Origin: Burkholderiales bacterium
GTDB lineage: Bacteria; Pseudomonadota; Gammaproteobacteria; Burkholderiales; Burkholderiaceae_E
Length of the DNA stretch: 64,000 bases
Reading direction: 5' to 3'
Assembly (NCBI GenBank): GCA_027487815.1
Contig: JAIYCW010000078.1
Span: 41,461-105,460 of the forward strand
Under the pieces are notes generated by a model that was not told the DNA's origin, searched no databases, and was given only the letters and a program-made list of their open reading frames with translations. Numbering within the stretch: position 1 is the stretch's first letter; the number at the start of each line of letters is the position of its first letter. Below are positions 54,128 through 63,203 of this stretch, piece after piece. A program made the position numbers and the translations under genes.

Positions 54128-57025
54128 CTAAGCCTCTGTAAGCAATATGCCATCTAATTTCGCGTATTTCAGCAGATCTTCGGGGCTCATCGGTCGTGCG
54201 AGGTAAAAACCCTGAGCAAAATCCACGCCGAGCAACTCTAACGATCTGATGCACTCAGGTGTTTCTGCCCATTCAGCAACACTTTGCATACCTAATTGGT
54301 GGGTCAAATCAACGATTGTCTTTGTGATCGATAGATTTGCAGAGTTGGTCGCAATATCCCTTACGAAAGTTCCATCGATCTTTATAATATCAGCTGGGAT
54401 TTCTTTAAGATAGTTGAACGAAGTGTAGCCCGCTCCAAAGTCGTCCAGAGCTAGTTTGCATCCCTTGCCTTTAACCAATTCCACGAACCGCTTCGTGGCA
54501 TCGATGTCGCTTAGAGCAATTGACTCTGTAATTTCAAAGCAAATTAATGGAAGTATTGAATCGTACGATGTAAGAATTCCACGAAGGTTCTCAACAAACT
54601 TTGAGTCGTTGATTGATGCTCCACTTATGTTAATGGTGCAAAAGCCAAGGGCCCCTAACTCAGGGAGGTTATCTTTAATCCAGTCTAAAGCTGTAGTAGT
54701 AACCCAGCTATCAACCTGGGACATCCTACCATTGCGCTCTGCTGCTTGAATAAAGCGAAAAGGCGATGGGTTTCCGTCTTCTGGATTCTTTGTTCGCAAT
54801 AGGACCTCAAAACAAAGCGGTTTACCCACGCCTCGAAGATCAACAATTGGCTGAAACTCAAGCCGCAGTTGCTCGCTAAGATCAATCTGAGAGAGCTTTG
54901 AAATAAGACGAAGCTCTGCGAGATAGTCTTGGATAGCGCCTGTTGTAGCGTCTAGGTGTACCACTTTGTTTCGACCGCTAATCTTTGCGTCTGTCCAAGC
55001 GTGCGCAGCGGCGGCGACCGCCACATTGGAATCAATTCCCGTTGATAACTGCACTACACCGATGCTTGCTGTAAGTTGTAGTGTGACACCCCTTACCTCG
55101 AACTTCTGGTTAGAAACAAACTGACGAAGTCGTTCGCAAAGTAGAGTGGCGTTTTCTCTATCACAGTTATTCAAGAGGACAAGAAACGAGTCTCCAAGCC
55201 TGCCAGCAAAGTCAGATGACCGAATGGCACCTTGAATTCTTCTCGCAACTTCTTTGAGTACTTCATCTCCTACGCCGTGCCCATACAAGTCATTCACAAA
55301 CTTGAAACGGTCGACTGAAATTTGAGCGAGTGCAATTGGGTTGCTCGAAGAGTATTGCTCAATAGCGTTGCTAAGTTGGGTATCAATTCCTCTCCGATTT
55401 AGAAGGCTAGTTAGGGAGTCGTGGTTCGCTAAATGGGTTAGTGTTGCTTCGGCTGCTCTTCGTTCTGAGATATCTTGGATCTGCCCTTCTAGTTGGCCAT
55501 TGCTCAACAACGTGCTAACAGACACCCACTTATGGCTGTTTTTACTTTTTAGCACGCACTCAACCGTCGCTCCATTACCTTCGAAAAGTATGCTTGAAGA
55601 CTGCTTGTCGAGGGAAAGACACTCGTAGAGAGATATGGAGGCCACGGCTTGGTTGGTCTCACAGATTTCGTCGAAAGCCGGATTTCGAAAGGTGACCGAT
55701 CCGTCTATATTTGCGCTGAAGAGGCCAATGGGCGAAGCACGGAAATAGTCGCGAAGCCTTCGAAGGGTTAGCACCTCTCGCGATTGTGCAGCGACTCGGG
55801 CTTCTCTTTCAGTTTTTAACCGATCCGCCAAAGCCACCCCCATCATTAGAGCTGCAGCCATAGCACCAGTTTGAGCGTTCAATATTTTGGTCACAACTTC
55901 AAGGATATCCGCCTGATATCCAATCTCGGTAAGTAGTCCTAGGATCATTGCGGCCCATGACAGTCCATACCAGATCGCGACTCTGGTGGGTCGCTTCAAT
56001 ACCGCAATCGTAACCTTTGTAAGCACGTAGCCTAAGCCTAAGGCGGCTAACGCCCAAAAAGACATTGAGAAATCAGCGTGGAGCATCCATGGCGCAACGA
56101 TTGCCAAACATAGATAAACAATCGAAAGTCCACTAATTATCAGCCTGTCGACGAGCGATTTGACTTCAGTTGGAAACACCAAAGTAAAAAGCGCAATGGT
56201 AAGAAAAGCATATAAAGCAAGGCTTATTCTTAGAGCTATTAAGTGTGACGCTTCGGACGGGGCTGCTCCCAACCAAAAAACGTCCCATCCGCCATTCATC
56301 GCCGCGACCCTCAAAGAGGTTAGCAACCAACCTGCGAAAACAACAAAAGTAATGTCCTTGTTAATTACACCAATAAGGAAACTAAATGCGGACAGAAGTA
56401 CGAATGCCCCGAAAAGTGCACCTCCCGTTCTTTCAAAATTCGTATCTACTTTTGGGAGCTGGCCAACATCCCAGACATAGGCTTTTGGCTTCCACTTTGC
56501 ATAGGTGTCAAAAACGCCAACTATAGTCGTTTTCGTGGACGATACAGGCTTTAGCTGGACTAACGAAGCGCTTCGATTTGAACCATTAATTTGGTCTAGT
56601 GGTAATGGAACACTGTTTGGATCGTTCGGATCAATTTGCCAGAACTGAGGATTCCCCATTCTAAAGAGTCGAAGTTCTAAGATTGGACGAGAAAGCTCGA
56701 TTGCGCCGTCAAGTTCGATCCTTATCGCCATACGTTGTAACGAATCGACACTGGCGTTAGCTCTGTTCGACCTATGGGTCGACTCCGCAATTGCGAGTGC
56801 TTGTAAAGCTGCTTCTAGACTAGTTCGGTCGTCCAGCATAGGTGCAAGGAGGACACCTTTTCTTACCCCTTGCAGTGGCTTTACGCTGTTCCAATCGATC
56901 GATGCTGCTAGAAACGTCCCAATCAAGACGCAAAGGATCGCACAGGCAAGAGAACTAGCCTCTTGGGCTTTCCGCAGGGATTTGTTACCCAGCGCCTTAA
57001 AAGTAGAGCGGGAAGATTCGAGCAT
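54128..57025 (-). CDS. 7TM-PAS-GGDEF-EAL protein with degenerate GGDEF
   Basis: 965 residues. TM1 at about 25-42, a periplasmic sensor to about 195, then a 7TM block (about 203-400) of 7TMR-DISM style, PAS (about 425-525), GGDEF (about 530-690) and EAL (about 705-955). The GGDEF motif is RLGDSF (609-614), one residue short and without GGDEF, so the cyclase is probably dead, although RSSD (602-605) keeps an I-site pattern for c-di-GMP binding. The EAL signature is EVL (740-742) with EITES, LDDFGAGYTSF, IKID and VAEWAE, so phosphodiesterase activity is likely. Its start is 92 bases from the FeeM-like stop on the same strand. Confidence 0.92.
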   Translation of the reverse strand: MLESSRSTFKALGNKSLRKAQEASSLACAILCVLIGTFLAASIDWNSVKPLQGVRKGVLLAPMLDDRTSLEAALQALAIAESTHRSNRANASVDSLQRMAIRIELDGAIELSRPILELRLFRMGNPQFWQIDPNDPNSVPLPLDQINGSNRSASLVQLKPVSSTKTTIVGVFDTYAKWKPKAYVWDVGQLPKVDTNFERTGGALFGAFVLLSAFSFLIGVINKDITFVVFAGWLLTSLRVAAMNGGWDVFWLGAAPSEASHLIALRISLALYAFLTIALFTLVFPTEVKSLVDRLIISGLSIVYLCLAIVAPWMLHADFSMSFWALAALGLGYVLTKVTIAVLKRPTRVAIWYGLSWAAMILGLLTEIGYQADILEVVTKILNAQTGAMAAALMMGVALADRLKTEREARVAAQSREVLTLRRLRDYFRASPIGLFSANIDGSVTFRNPAFDEICETNQAVASISLYECLSLDKQSSSILFEGNGATVECVLKSKNSHKWVSVSTLLSNGQLEGQIQDISERRAAEATLTHLANHDSLTSLLNRRGIDTQLSNAIEQYSSSNPIALAQISVDRFKFVNDLYGHGVGDEVLKEVARRIQGAIRSSDFAGRLGDSFLVLLNNCDRENATLLCERLRQFVSNQKFEVRGVTLQLTASIGVVQLSTGIDSNVAVAAAAHAWTDAKISGRNKVVHLDATTGAIQDYLAELRLISKLSQIDLSEQLRLEFQPIVDLRGVGKPLCFEVLLRTKNPEDGNPSPFRFIQAAERNGRMSQVDSWVTTTALDWIKDNLPELGALGFCTINISGASINDSKFVENLRGILTSYDSILPLICFEITESIALSDIDATKRFVELVKGKGCKLALDDFGAGYTSFNYLKEIPADIIKIDGTFVRDIATNSANLSITKTIVDLTHQLGMQSVAEWAETPECIRSLELLGVDFAQGFYLARPMSPEDLLKYAKLDGILLTEA

Positions 57026-57117
57026 AGACCAGAAGCTAGTCCGTTCAGCTCTTACAGGCCTGCCTTGAAGTGACAGAAGGAAGCGATTACAGAATCAGTG
57101 GTAGTGGTTACTGGGAC

Positions 57118-57942
57118 TTAAACAACTGGGACGTCGAGCAATTCACTAGCAGCCGTTCGATCAATTTGCCGCGGGTTTCTCCAGGAACCCCCCAAGGAGT
57201 CGAAGATCTTTATATCAGGCAAATATGTGCGAAACATAAAATCATAAAGAGGGTTCCCAGATTCGGCCCACTCTTTTGCCGCGTGTACAGTGCTCAGCTT
57301 TAGGAACCTTACTTTGTTATCGTCGTGTCCATAAAGAGGTAGCAAAGTGCCTGCAGGGTAAATATCTGTAAAGCCTAGTTTCAGGTAGAGCCTGTCTGAC
57401 GGAGGCACAGCACCGACCACGATCCAATCGATTTGTGTCGCCAAGCAGTACCTATGTAATGCTTTAAAAAGCGCCAGTTTGGCAAGTTGCTGATTAACCC
57501 CCTTTATTACCGAAAGACGAGTGACCCATGCATGGGTAGACTCCGTGTATAAGTCGGGTAGTCGGTAATGAGACGAAGCGAACGAGTTAGTACCAACATT
57601 AGACTCGATACGCAGCGAGCCTACCGGTGTTTGAGTTACCTTACACCTAGCAACGAAGACCACAGCGTTAGGTTGAAAATCTTCTGGTTCTGCCGTTGAA
57701 AGTGTTGCCGCGATATCAGGGTGAAACTTCTCATATCCAAGCTTGCGTACCTGCACAGCATTTACGATCTGCTGATGAGTTCTCGCGACCACTACCTCGA
57801 TGGGCAATCTCTTGACTGGAAAAGGGAAGGGCCTCCTCGGTACCCCGGCGGAACCTTGAAAACTAGCCCGAGACTGGCGCCGTTCGACCGTTGGTCCAAA
57901 AGGTACAAGCTCCGATAGCGCGATAAGGTCCGGCCCCCCCAT
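57118..57942 (-). CDS. FeeM-like N-acyl amino acid synthase (GNAT fold)
   Basis: 274 residues. After about 50 residues of unclear sequence comes a GNAT-like fold: VRKLGYEKFHPDIA, then WVTRLSVIKGVNQQLAKLAL, and VVGAVPPSDRLYLKLGFTDIYP near the C-terminus. This order matches FeeM/LuxI-like acyl-ACP-dependent enzymes that make N-acyl amino acids. ATG 57942 overlaps the thiolase stop by one base (TGATG), so translation could be coupled. No acyl carrier protein or FeeL-like ligase is next to it. The product is unknown; the N-terminal start is uncertain because the core lies well inside. Confidence 0.7.
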   Translation of the reverse strand: MGGPDLIALSELVPFGPTVERRQSRASFQGSAGVPRRPFPFPVKRLPIEVVVARTHQQIVNAVQVRKLGYEKFHPDIAATLSTAEPEDFQPNAVVFVARCKVTQTPVGSLRIESNVGTNSFASSHYRLPDLYTESTHAWVTRLSVIKGVNQQLAKLALFKALHRYCLATQIDWIVVGAVPPSDRLYLKLGFTDIYPAGTLLPLYGHDDNKVRFLKLSTVHAAKEWAESGNPLYDFMFRTYLPDIKIFDSLGGSWRNPRQIDRTAASELLDVPVV

Positions 57943-59147
57943 CAAACCAACTCCACGACCGTAGCGATCCCCATGCCGCCGCCCACGCAAAGCGTGCAAA
58001 GGCCACGCTTCAAGTTGCGCCGCTCAAGCTCGTCAATCACAGTGCCCAGAATGATTGCGCCAGTGGCGCCGAGGGGATGGCCCATGGCGATCGAGCCACC
58101 ATTTACATTCACCTTTTCTTCTGGGACGCCCATTTCGCGCATGAAGCGCATGACGACCGCCGCAAAGGCTTCATTGACTTCAAACAGATCAATGTCGTCG
58201 ATGGTCAGGCCGGCCTTCGCTAGCGCCTTGCGGGTGGCGGGCATGGGTCCGGTCAACATGATTGTTGGGTCGGTGCCGGTGAGGGCTGTCGAGAGGATTC
58301 GTGCACGCGGCTTCAGATTCATCCGCTTGCCAGCGGCTTCATTACCGATCAACACAAGCGAGGCGCCATCCACAATCCCGGAAGAGTTGCCCGCATGATG
58401 CACATGATCAATCCGCTCAACTTGCGGATACTTGCGCAGGGCCACTGAGTCGTAGCCCATTGCGCCGATTTGCACGAATGAAGCCTTGAGCTTGCCCAAG
58501 CCCTCAAGGGAGGTGTCGCCGCGGATGGTTTCGTCTTCTTCGAGAATCGAGATGCCGAGTTCATCGCGCACTGGAACTATGGAGCGTGTGAAGCGTTGCG
58601 CAGCTCTTGCGGCCGCCGCTTTCTGGTGTGAGCGCATACCAAACTCATCCACCATCTCGCGCGAGAAGCCATCCAGGGTGGCGATCAGATCGGCGCCAAT
58701 GCCCTGGGGTATAAAAACAGTGTTGAGGTTGGTTTCGGGGTCCATGGCCCAGGCGCCACCATCTGAGCCCATGGGCACGCGGGACATGGATTCCACGCCG
58801 CCCGCCACGACCAGGTCTTCCCATCCGCTCTTGACCTTTTGCGCGGCCATATTCACCGCTTCAAGCCCAGAGGCGCAGAAGCGATTGACCTGCACGCCTG
58901 CAACCTTGAGATCCCAGCCCGCTGCAAGCGCGGCTGTTTTTGGGATCACGGCGCCCTGATCCCCCACCGGAGTAACGCAGCCAATGACCACATCTTCGAC
59001 CTGTGAGGTATCGAGATCATGACGCGATTGCATCTCGCGCATCAGGGTAGTGAGTAATTTGACCGGTTTCACTTCATGCAGTGATCCAGAGGATTTACCG
59101 CGTCCACGGGGGGTGCGGATCGCATCAAATATGAAGGCTTCAGGCAT
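57942..59147 (-). CDS. Acetyl-CoA acetyltransferase (thiolase)
   Basis: 401 residues. [18 protein letters not shown], the nucleophilic Cys in [13 protein letters not shown], the His in [15 protein letters not shown] and the second Cys in [11 protein letters not shown] are all present. It completes beta-oxidation by cleaving 3-ketoacyl-CoA, or condenses acetyl-CoA in reverse. ATG 59147 is used; an in-frame start 18 bases upstream is possible. It is divergent from the acyl-CoA dehydrogenase gene with an 88-base gap. In an ancestral layout it may have led directly into fadJ. Confidence 0.95.
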   Translation of the reverse strand: MPEAFIFDAIRTPRGRGKSSGSLHEVKPVKLLTTLMREMQSRHDLDTSQVEDVVIGCVTPVGDQGAVIPKTAALAAGWDLKVAGVQVNRFCASGLEAVNMAAQKVKSGWEDLVVAGGVESMSRVPMGSDGGAWAMDPETNLNTVFIPQGIGADLIATLDGFSREMVDEFGMRSHQKAAAARAAQRFTRSIVPVRDELGISILEEDETIRGDTSLEGLGKLKASFVQIGAMGYDSVALRKYPQVERIDHVHHAGNSSGIVDGASLVLIGNEAAGKRMNLKPRARILSTALTGTDPTIMLTGPMPATRKALAKAGLTIDDIDLFEVNEAFAAVVMRFMREMGVPEEKVNVNGGSIAMGHPLGATGAIILGTVIDELERRNLKRGLCTLCVGGGMGIATVVELV

Positions 59148-59235
59148 GGTTCTCTCTCTTGGCAAACCCGTAGGCAGCGTGCCGGAAGTATTAGACTATC
59201 CGTAAGTTATTACACGCATTGGGGGTAAGGCAATC

Positions 59236-60387
59236 ATGATCGAGCGCACGTTATTTTCAGAAGACCATGAATCGTTCCGGGATTCGGTTCGGAAATTTCT
59301 GGCCAAAGAGGTGGAGCCGCATCATTCCCGTTGGGAGGACCAAGGCTATGTGGATCGCGAAATTTGGCTAAAAGCCGGGGAAAATGGCCTGCTTTGCACC
59401 TCTATGCCCGAGGAATATGGTGGCGCGGGTGCAGATCGCCTTTACTCAGTGGTGCTGATGGAAGAAACCTCCCGGGCTAATGCGACCGGACTCGGCTTCG
59501 GGCTGCATTCGGAGATCGTGGCGCCTTACTTGCTGAGTTATGGCTCTGATGCACAAAAACAACACTACCTCCCGCGTATGGCCAGAGGGGAATGCATCTC
59601 CGCGATTGCAATGAGCGAGCCGGCGGCCGGGTCAGACTTGCAAGGTATTAAAACCTCAGCCATCCGGGATGGTGATCACTATGTGCTGAATGGATCAAAA
59701 ATCTTCATTACCAATGGCTGGCATGCCGATCTGGTGATCGTGGTGGCCAAGACCAATCCAAACGCGGGTGCAAAAGGCACGAGCCTGTTTTTGGTGGACG
59801 CAGGTACGCCTGGATTTGAAAAGGGCAAGCGTCTGAAGAAAATCGGCATGAAGGCTCAAGACACGGCTGAGCTCTTTTTCGACAACGTTCGGGTGCCCGC
59901 AAGTGCATTGCTCGGCAAAGAAAATCAGGGCTTCATTTACCTCATGCAGGAGTTGCCTTGGGAGCGGATGCAAATTGCCCTGATGGCAGTGGCCAACGCG
60001 CAGGCCGCGATTGACTGGACGATCACTTATGTCAAGGATCGCAAGGTCTTTGGCACGACGGTGGCCAGTTTCCAGAACACACGCTTCAAGTTGGCCGAGC
60101 TTCAAACCGAAGTTCAAATCGCTCAGGTGTTTGTGGATCGCTGCATGGAGCTTCTGGAGAAAAAACAGCTTGATACGGCAACTGCCTCCATGGCGAAGTA
60201 CTGGACCACCGACCTGCAGTGCAAGGTCATCGATGAATGCCTGCAGCTTCACGGCGGCTACGGCTATATGTGGGAGTACCCGATTGCGCAGGCTTACGCG
60301 GATGCGAGGGTGCAGCGGATCTATGGCGGCACCAATGAAATCATGAAAGAGCTCATCACGCGCTCGATGGGTCTTGGGGCGGGTTAA
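59236..60387 (+). CDS. Acyl-CoA dehydrogenase
   Basis: 383 residues. FAD enzyme for the first step of beta-oxidation or branched-chain catabolism. AIAMSEPAAGSDL and NGSKIFITNGW (FAD/substrate loops), RKVFGTTVASFQNTRFKLA and the C-terminal RIYGGTNEIMKELI with the catalytic Glu are canonical. Full length. It is divergent from the thiolase and 89 bases before the liv genes. Confidence 0.95.
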   Translation: MIERTLFSEDHESFRDSVRKFLAKEVEPHHSRWEDQGYVDREIWLKAGENGLLCTSMPEEYGGAGADRLYSVVLMEETSRANATGLGFGLHSEIVAPYLLSYGSDAQKQHYLPRMARGECISAIAMSEPAAGSDLQGIKTSAIRDGDHYVLNGSKIFITNGWHADLVIVVAKTNPNAGAKGTSLFLVDAGTPGFEKGKRLKKIGMKAQDTAELFFDNVRVPASALLGKENQGFIYLMQELPWERMQIALMAVANAQAAIDWTITYVKDRKVFGTTVASFQNTRFKLAELQTEVQIAQVFVDRCMELLEKKQLDTATASMAKYWTTDLQCKVIDECLQLHGGYGYMWEYPIAQAYADARVQRIYGGTNEIMKELITRSMGLGAG

Positions 60388-60476
60388 CCCTAGTCCTTTG
60401 CCGCTCGGGGGATTTCCAAATTCAGTTATTTCGAGTGCTAGACTCAACCGATAAGTAGAGCTAAGGAGACACTGAT

Positions 60477-61352
60477 TTGGAAATCCTGCAATTGACCATT
60501 GCAGGGGTCGCGATTGGCTGCATCTATGCTTTGATCGCCCTCGGTTTTGTTCTCATTTATAAAGCCACCGAAGTCGTCAACTTCGCCCAGGGCGATTTGA
60601 TGATGCTGGGCGCATTCGTCGCGTTCACCTTTGCGGGAATGTGGAAGCTACCCTTTGCTCTGGCGGTCATTTTTGCATTGTTGATGATGGCAGTATTCGG
60701 AGCGATGTTCGATCGGGTATTGCTTCGTCCGATTATTGGCCAGCCGACCTTCGCTGCCGTGATGGTCACTATCGCAGCGGGCTTTGTGATTCGCGGCGTG
60801 GCCACCATGATTCCGGGCTGGGGCACAGACACCCATGCTCTCAAGGCGCCGTATAGCGATGGCGTACTCAAGTTGGGCACCTTGTCGGTCTCGACCGACC
60901 ACCTTGCGATTATTGGACTCACTGCGCTCCTATGCTTTTTCCTTTACCTGTTCTTTAACAAGACGCGGGTGGGAGTGGCGATGCAGGCGTCTTCGCAAAA
61001 CCAGCTTGCAGCCTACTACATGGGCATTCCGGTGCGCCGCATCAATACCCTGATCTGGGGAATATCAGCCAGCGTGGCAGCCTTTGCTGCAGTCTTGCTT
61101 GCACCCATTACGTTTGTGCATTCCAACATGGGATTCATCGGACTCAAGGCTTTTCCGGCTGCAGTAGTCGGTGGGTTCGGAAGTATTCCCGGTGCGATTG
61201 TTGGAGGTTTGATCATCGGGCTGGTCGAAGCTTATGCAGGCTTTTATTTGCCTGAGGGCTTCAAGGATGTGGCGCCCTATGTTGTGGTGTTGCTTGTGTT
61301 GATCGTGCGCCCCTCGGGAATTTTCTCCGAGATGCGTCGCAAGAAGGTCTGA
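60477..61352 (+). CDS. livH: Liv-type ABC transporter permease LivH
   Basis: 291 residues. Inner-membrane permease with about eight TM segments. The start GVAIGCIYALIALGFVLIYK, the VNFAQGDLMMLGAFVA motif and the EAA-like GGFGSIPGAIVGGLIIGL loop are LivH hallmarks. The start is TTG 60477 with AAGGAG eight bases upstream. First gene of livHMGF; the binding-protein gene is not in the window. Confidence 0.95.
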   Translation: MEILQLTIAGVAIGCIYALIALGFVLIYKATEVVNFAQGDLMMLGAFVAFTFAGMWKLPFALAVIFALLMMAVFGAMFDRVLLRPIIGQPTFAAVMVTIAAGFVIRGVATMIPGWGTDTHALKAPYSDGVLKLGTLSVSTDHLAIIGLTALLCFFLYLFFNKTRVGVAMQASSQNQLAAYYMGIPVRRINTLIWGISASVAAFAAVLLAPITFVHSNMGFIGLKAFPAAVVGGFGSIPGAIVGGLIIGLVEAYAGFYLPEGFKDVAPYVVVLLVLIVRPSGIFSEMRRKKV

Positions 61353-61355
61353 GCC

Positions 61356-62432
61356 ATGCGTTTCATTTTCAAGACCCGTTATGAGCAAGACCTTCAGTAC
61401 TTCAAGGATGGGGTCAGCCGCTTTTGGTACGGTCTTTTGCTTGTCGCGCTGTTGGCCGCGCCATTTGTCGTCCCTGATTATTACCGTACCCAGCTAACCT
61501 TTGTGTTCATCTACAGCATCGTAGGTTTCGGGCTAATGATTCTGGCGGGCTTTACTGGCCAGATCTCCATGGGCCATGCTGCTTTCCTGGCGATTGGTGC
61601 GTATGCCGAGGTTGTTTTTCAGTCGATGGGGTGGCCCTTCGTGCTGTCAGCTCCCATGGCAATGCTGCTTGCCGGTGCCGCAGGAATCATGATCGGGCTG
61701 CCCGCTTTGCGTCTTGCAGGGATTTACCTCGCGATCGCAACCCTTTCGTTCGGCTTTATCGTTGAGGAAGTGCTTGCGCGCTGGGAGTCTGTCACTGGTG
61801 GCAACTCAGGCAAGGTGGTTTCGGCTCCCAAGCTGCTGTTTGGCAAGCTTGAGGGTGATGTGAATTTTTATTACCTCTGCCTGGCCTGCGTAGTGGCTGT
61901 TGCGCTGCTTTGCTACAACCTGATGCGCTCACCTACCGGGCGCGCATTCATTGCGATTCGCGACTCAGAGGTTTCGGCACAGAGCATGGGCGTGAACTTG
62001 GCGCGATACAAGACGATGAGCTTTGCGATTTCAGCAGCAATCACTGGGTTGGCCGGGGCGCTTTATGCCCATCAGATCAAGTTCATCAGCCCGGAGCAGT
62101 TCACCTTGTTTGTGTCCATTGAGTTTTTATTGATGGTGGTGATTGGTGGCATGGGCTCATTACACGGTGCAGTGTTTGGAGCGATTTTCATCATCGTGCT
62201 GCCAGAGTTGATTTCGCTGGCGAAGGATTTCCTTCCGAAAGCAGTCGCCGAGCAAACCGGTCTGAAGAATGTGATTTTCGGCCTGATCATGATTTTCTTC
62301 GTGCTGTTTGAACCCCTGGGGCTTTATGGCCGATGGGTCAAGATTCGCACTTATTTCTCGCTTTTCCCGATGTACAAGAAGGATATGTTCCGGCGCCAGA
62401 AGGCCTATCAAAAATCGGAAAGGGTGCACTAG
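61356..62432 (+). CDS. livM: Liv-type ABC transporter permease LivM
   Basis: 358 residues. Second permease, with about ten TM helices. GQISMGHAAFLAIGAYAEV and VVIGGMGSLHGAVFGAIFI are conserved. An unusual basic, aromatic C-terminal tail (from about 330) follows the last TM. Starts three bases after livH and ends one base before livG. Confidence 0.95.
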   Translation: MRFIFKTRYEQDLQYFKDGVSRFWYGLLLVALLAAPFVVPDYYRTQLTFVFIYSIVGFGLMILAGFTGQISMGHAAFLAIGAYAEVVFQSMGWPFVLSAPMAMLLAGAAGIMIGLPALRLAGIYLAIATLSFGFIVEEVLARWESVTGGNSGKVVSAPKLLFGKLEGDVNFYYLCLACVVAVALLCYNLMRSPTGRAFIAIRDSEVSAQSMGVNLARYKTMSFAISAAITGLAGALYAHQIKFISPEQFTLFVSIEFLLMVVIGGMGSLHGAVFGAIFIIVLPELISLAKDFLPKAVAEQTGLKNVIFGLIMIFFVLFEPLGLYGRWVKIRTYFSLFPMYKKDMFRRQKAYQKSERVH

Positions 62433-62433
62433 C

Positions 62434-63192
62434 ATGGCCTTTCTGAAGATAGCTGGGCTGACCAAGCGTTTCGGTGGATTGACGGCAGTTGATGACATCA
62501 GCTTTGAGGTCAATCCGGGCGAGGTGTACACGATCATCGGCCCCAATGGTGCCGGCAAAACCACGATCTTCAATCTCGTGAGCCTAATCTATGCGCCCAC
62601 CGAAGGCAGCATCGAATTCAACGGCGCTAACCTGACTGGGCTGGCCCCGGACCGCGTAGCTGCAAAAGGCATCGGCCGCACCTTTCAGAATATCGAGCTT
62701 TTTGAGCATGCCACTGTGCTGCAAAATCTCCTGATCGGCTGCCATGCGCGGGCACAAAGTAATGTGTTTGCAGAGATGCTTTTCCTCCCTTCGGTCAAGC
62801 GGCGTGAGCTCGAGCACCGCGCCAATGTTGAGAAGGTGATTGATTTTCTTGATCTGCAGGCAGTGCGTGATTCGATGGTGGCGGGCTTGCCTTATGGAGT
62901 GCGCAAAGTTGTTGAGCTTGCTCGTGCACTGTGCACTCAGCCCAAGCTTTTGCTGCTCGACGAGCCATCATCGGGACTAAACGTCGAGGAAACGGATGAC
63001 ATGGCGTTCTGGATTCAGGACATCAAAAATGAGCTCGGCATCACCGTGTTGATGGTTGAGCATGATATGAGCCTGGTGTCGCGTGTATCAGATCGGGTAT
63101 TGGCTGTGAACTATGGCAAAAAGCTCGCAGAGGGAACCCCTGCCCAGGTGCAGGCGCATCCCGAAGTGATTGCCGCTTACCTCGGGCAGTAG
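62434..63192 (+). CDS. livG: Liv-type ABC transporter ATPase LivG
   Basis: 252 residues. Walker A GPNGAGKTT, the signature-region motif YGVRKVVELARAL and Walker B LLLLDEPSSGLN are present, with VMLVEHD-like H-loop MVEHDMSL. ATG 62434 begins the MAFLKIAGLTKRFGG start; the longer frame overlaps livM. It powers the importer from the cytoplasm. Confidence 0.95.
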   Translation: MAFLKIAGLTKRFGGLTAVDDISFEVNPGEVYTIIGPNGAGKTTIFNLVSLIYAPTEGSIEFNGANLTGLAPDRVAAKGIGRTFQNIELFEHATVLQNLLIGCHARAQSNVFAEMLFLPSVKRRELEHRANVEKVIDFLDLQAVRDSMVAGLPYGVRKVVELARALCTQPKLLLLDEPSSGLNVEETDDMAFWIQDIKNELGITVLMVEHDMSLVSRVSDRVLAVNYGKKLAEGTPAQVQAHPEVIAAYLGQ

Positions 63193-63203
63193 GAGAACAC
63201 ACC

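Larger units (their letters stand above)
52235..57941. other. AT-richer signalling block inserted between fadJ and the thiolase gene
   Basis: Two 60-base lines counted inside the block give 27/60 and 21/60 G+C, against 30-36/60 in three lines counted outside. Codons such as TTA, AGA and ATA are frequent in its three genes. It separates fadJ from the thiolase gene, which share orientation and pathway. No integrase, tRNA or flanking direct repeat was seen at its ends. Confidence 0.6.

Noticed and set aside
52235..57941. Integrative element or prophage remnant
   Set aside because: No integrase, transposase, tRNA target or terminal repeat was found; only composition and synteny suggest transfer.
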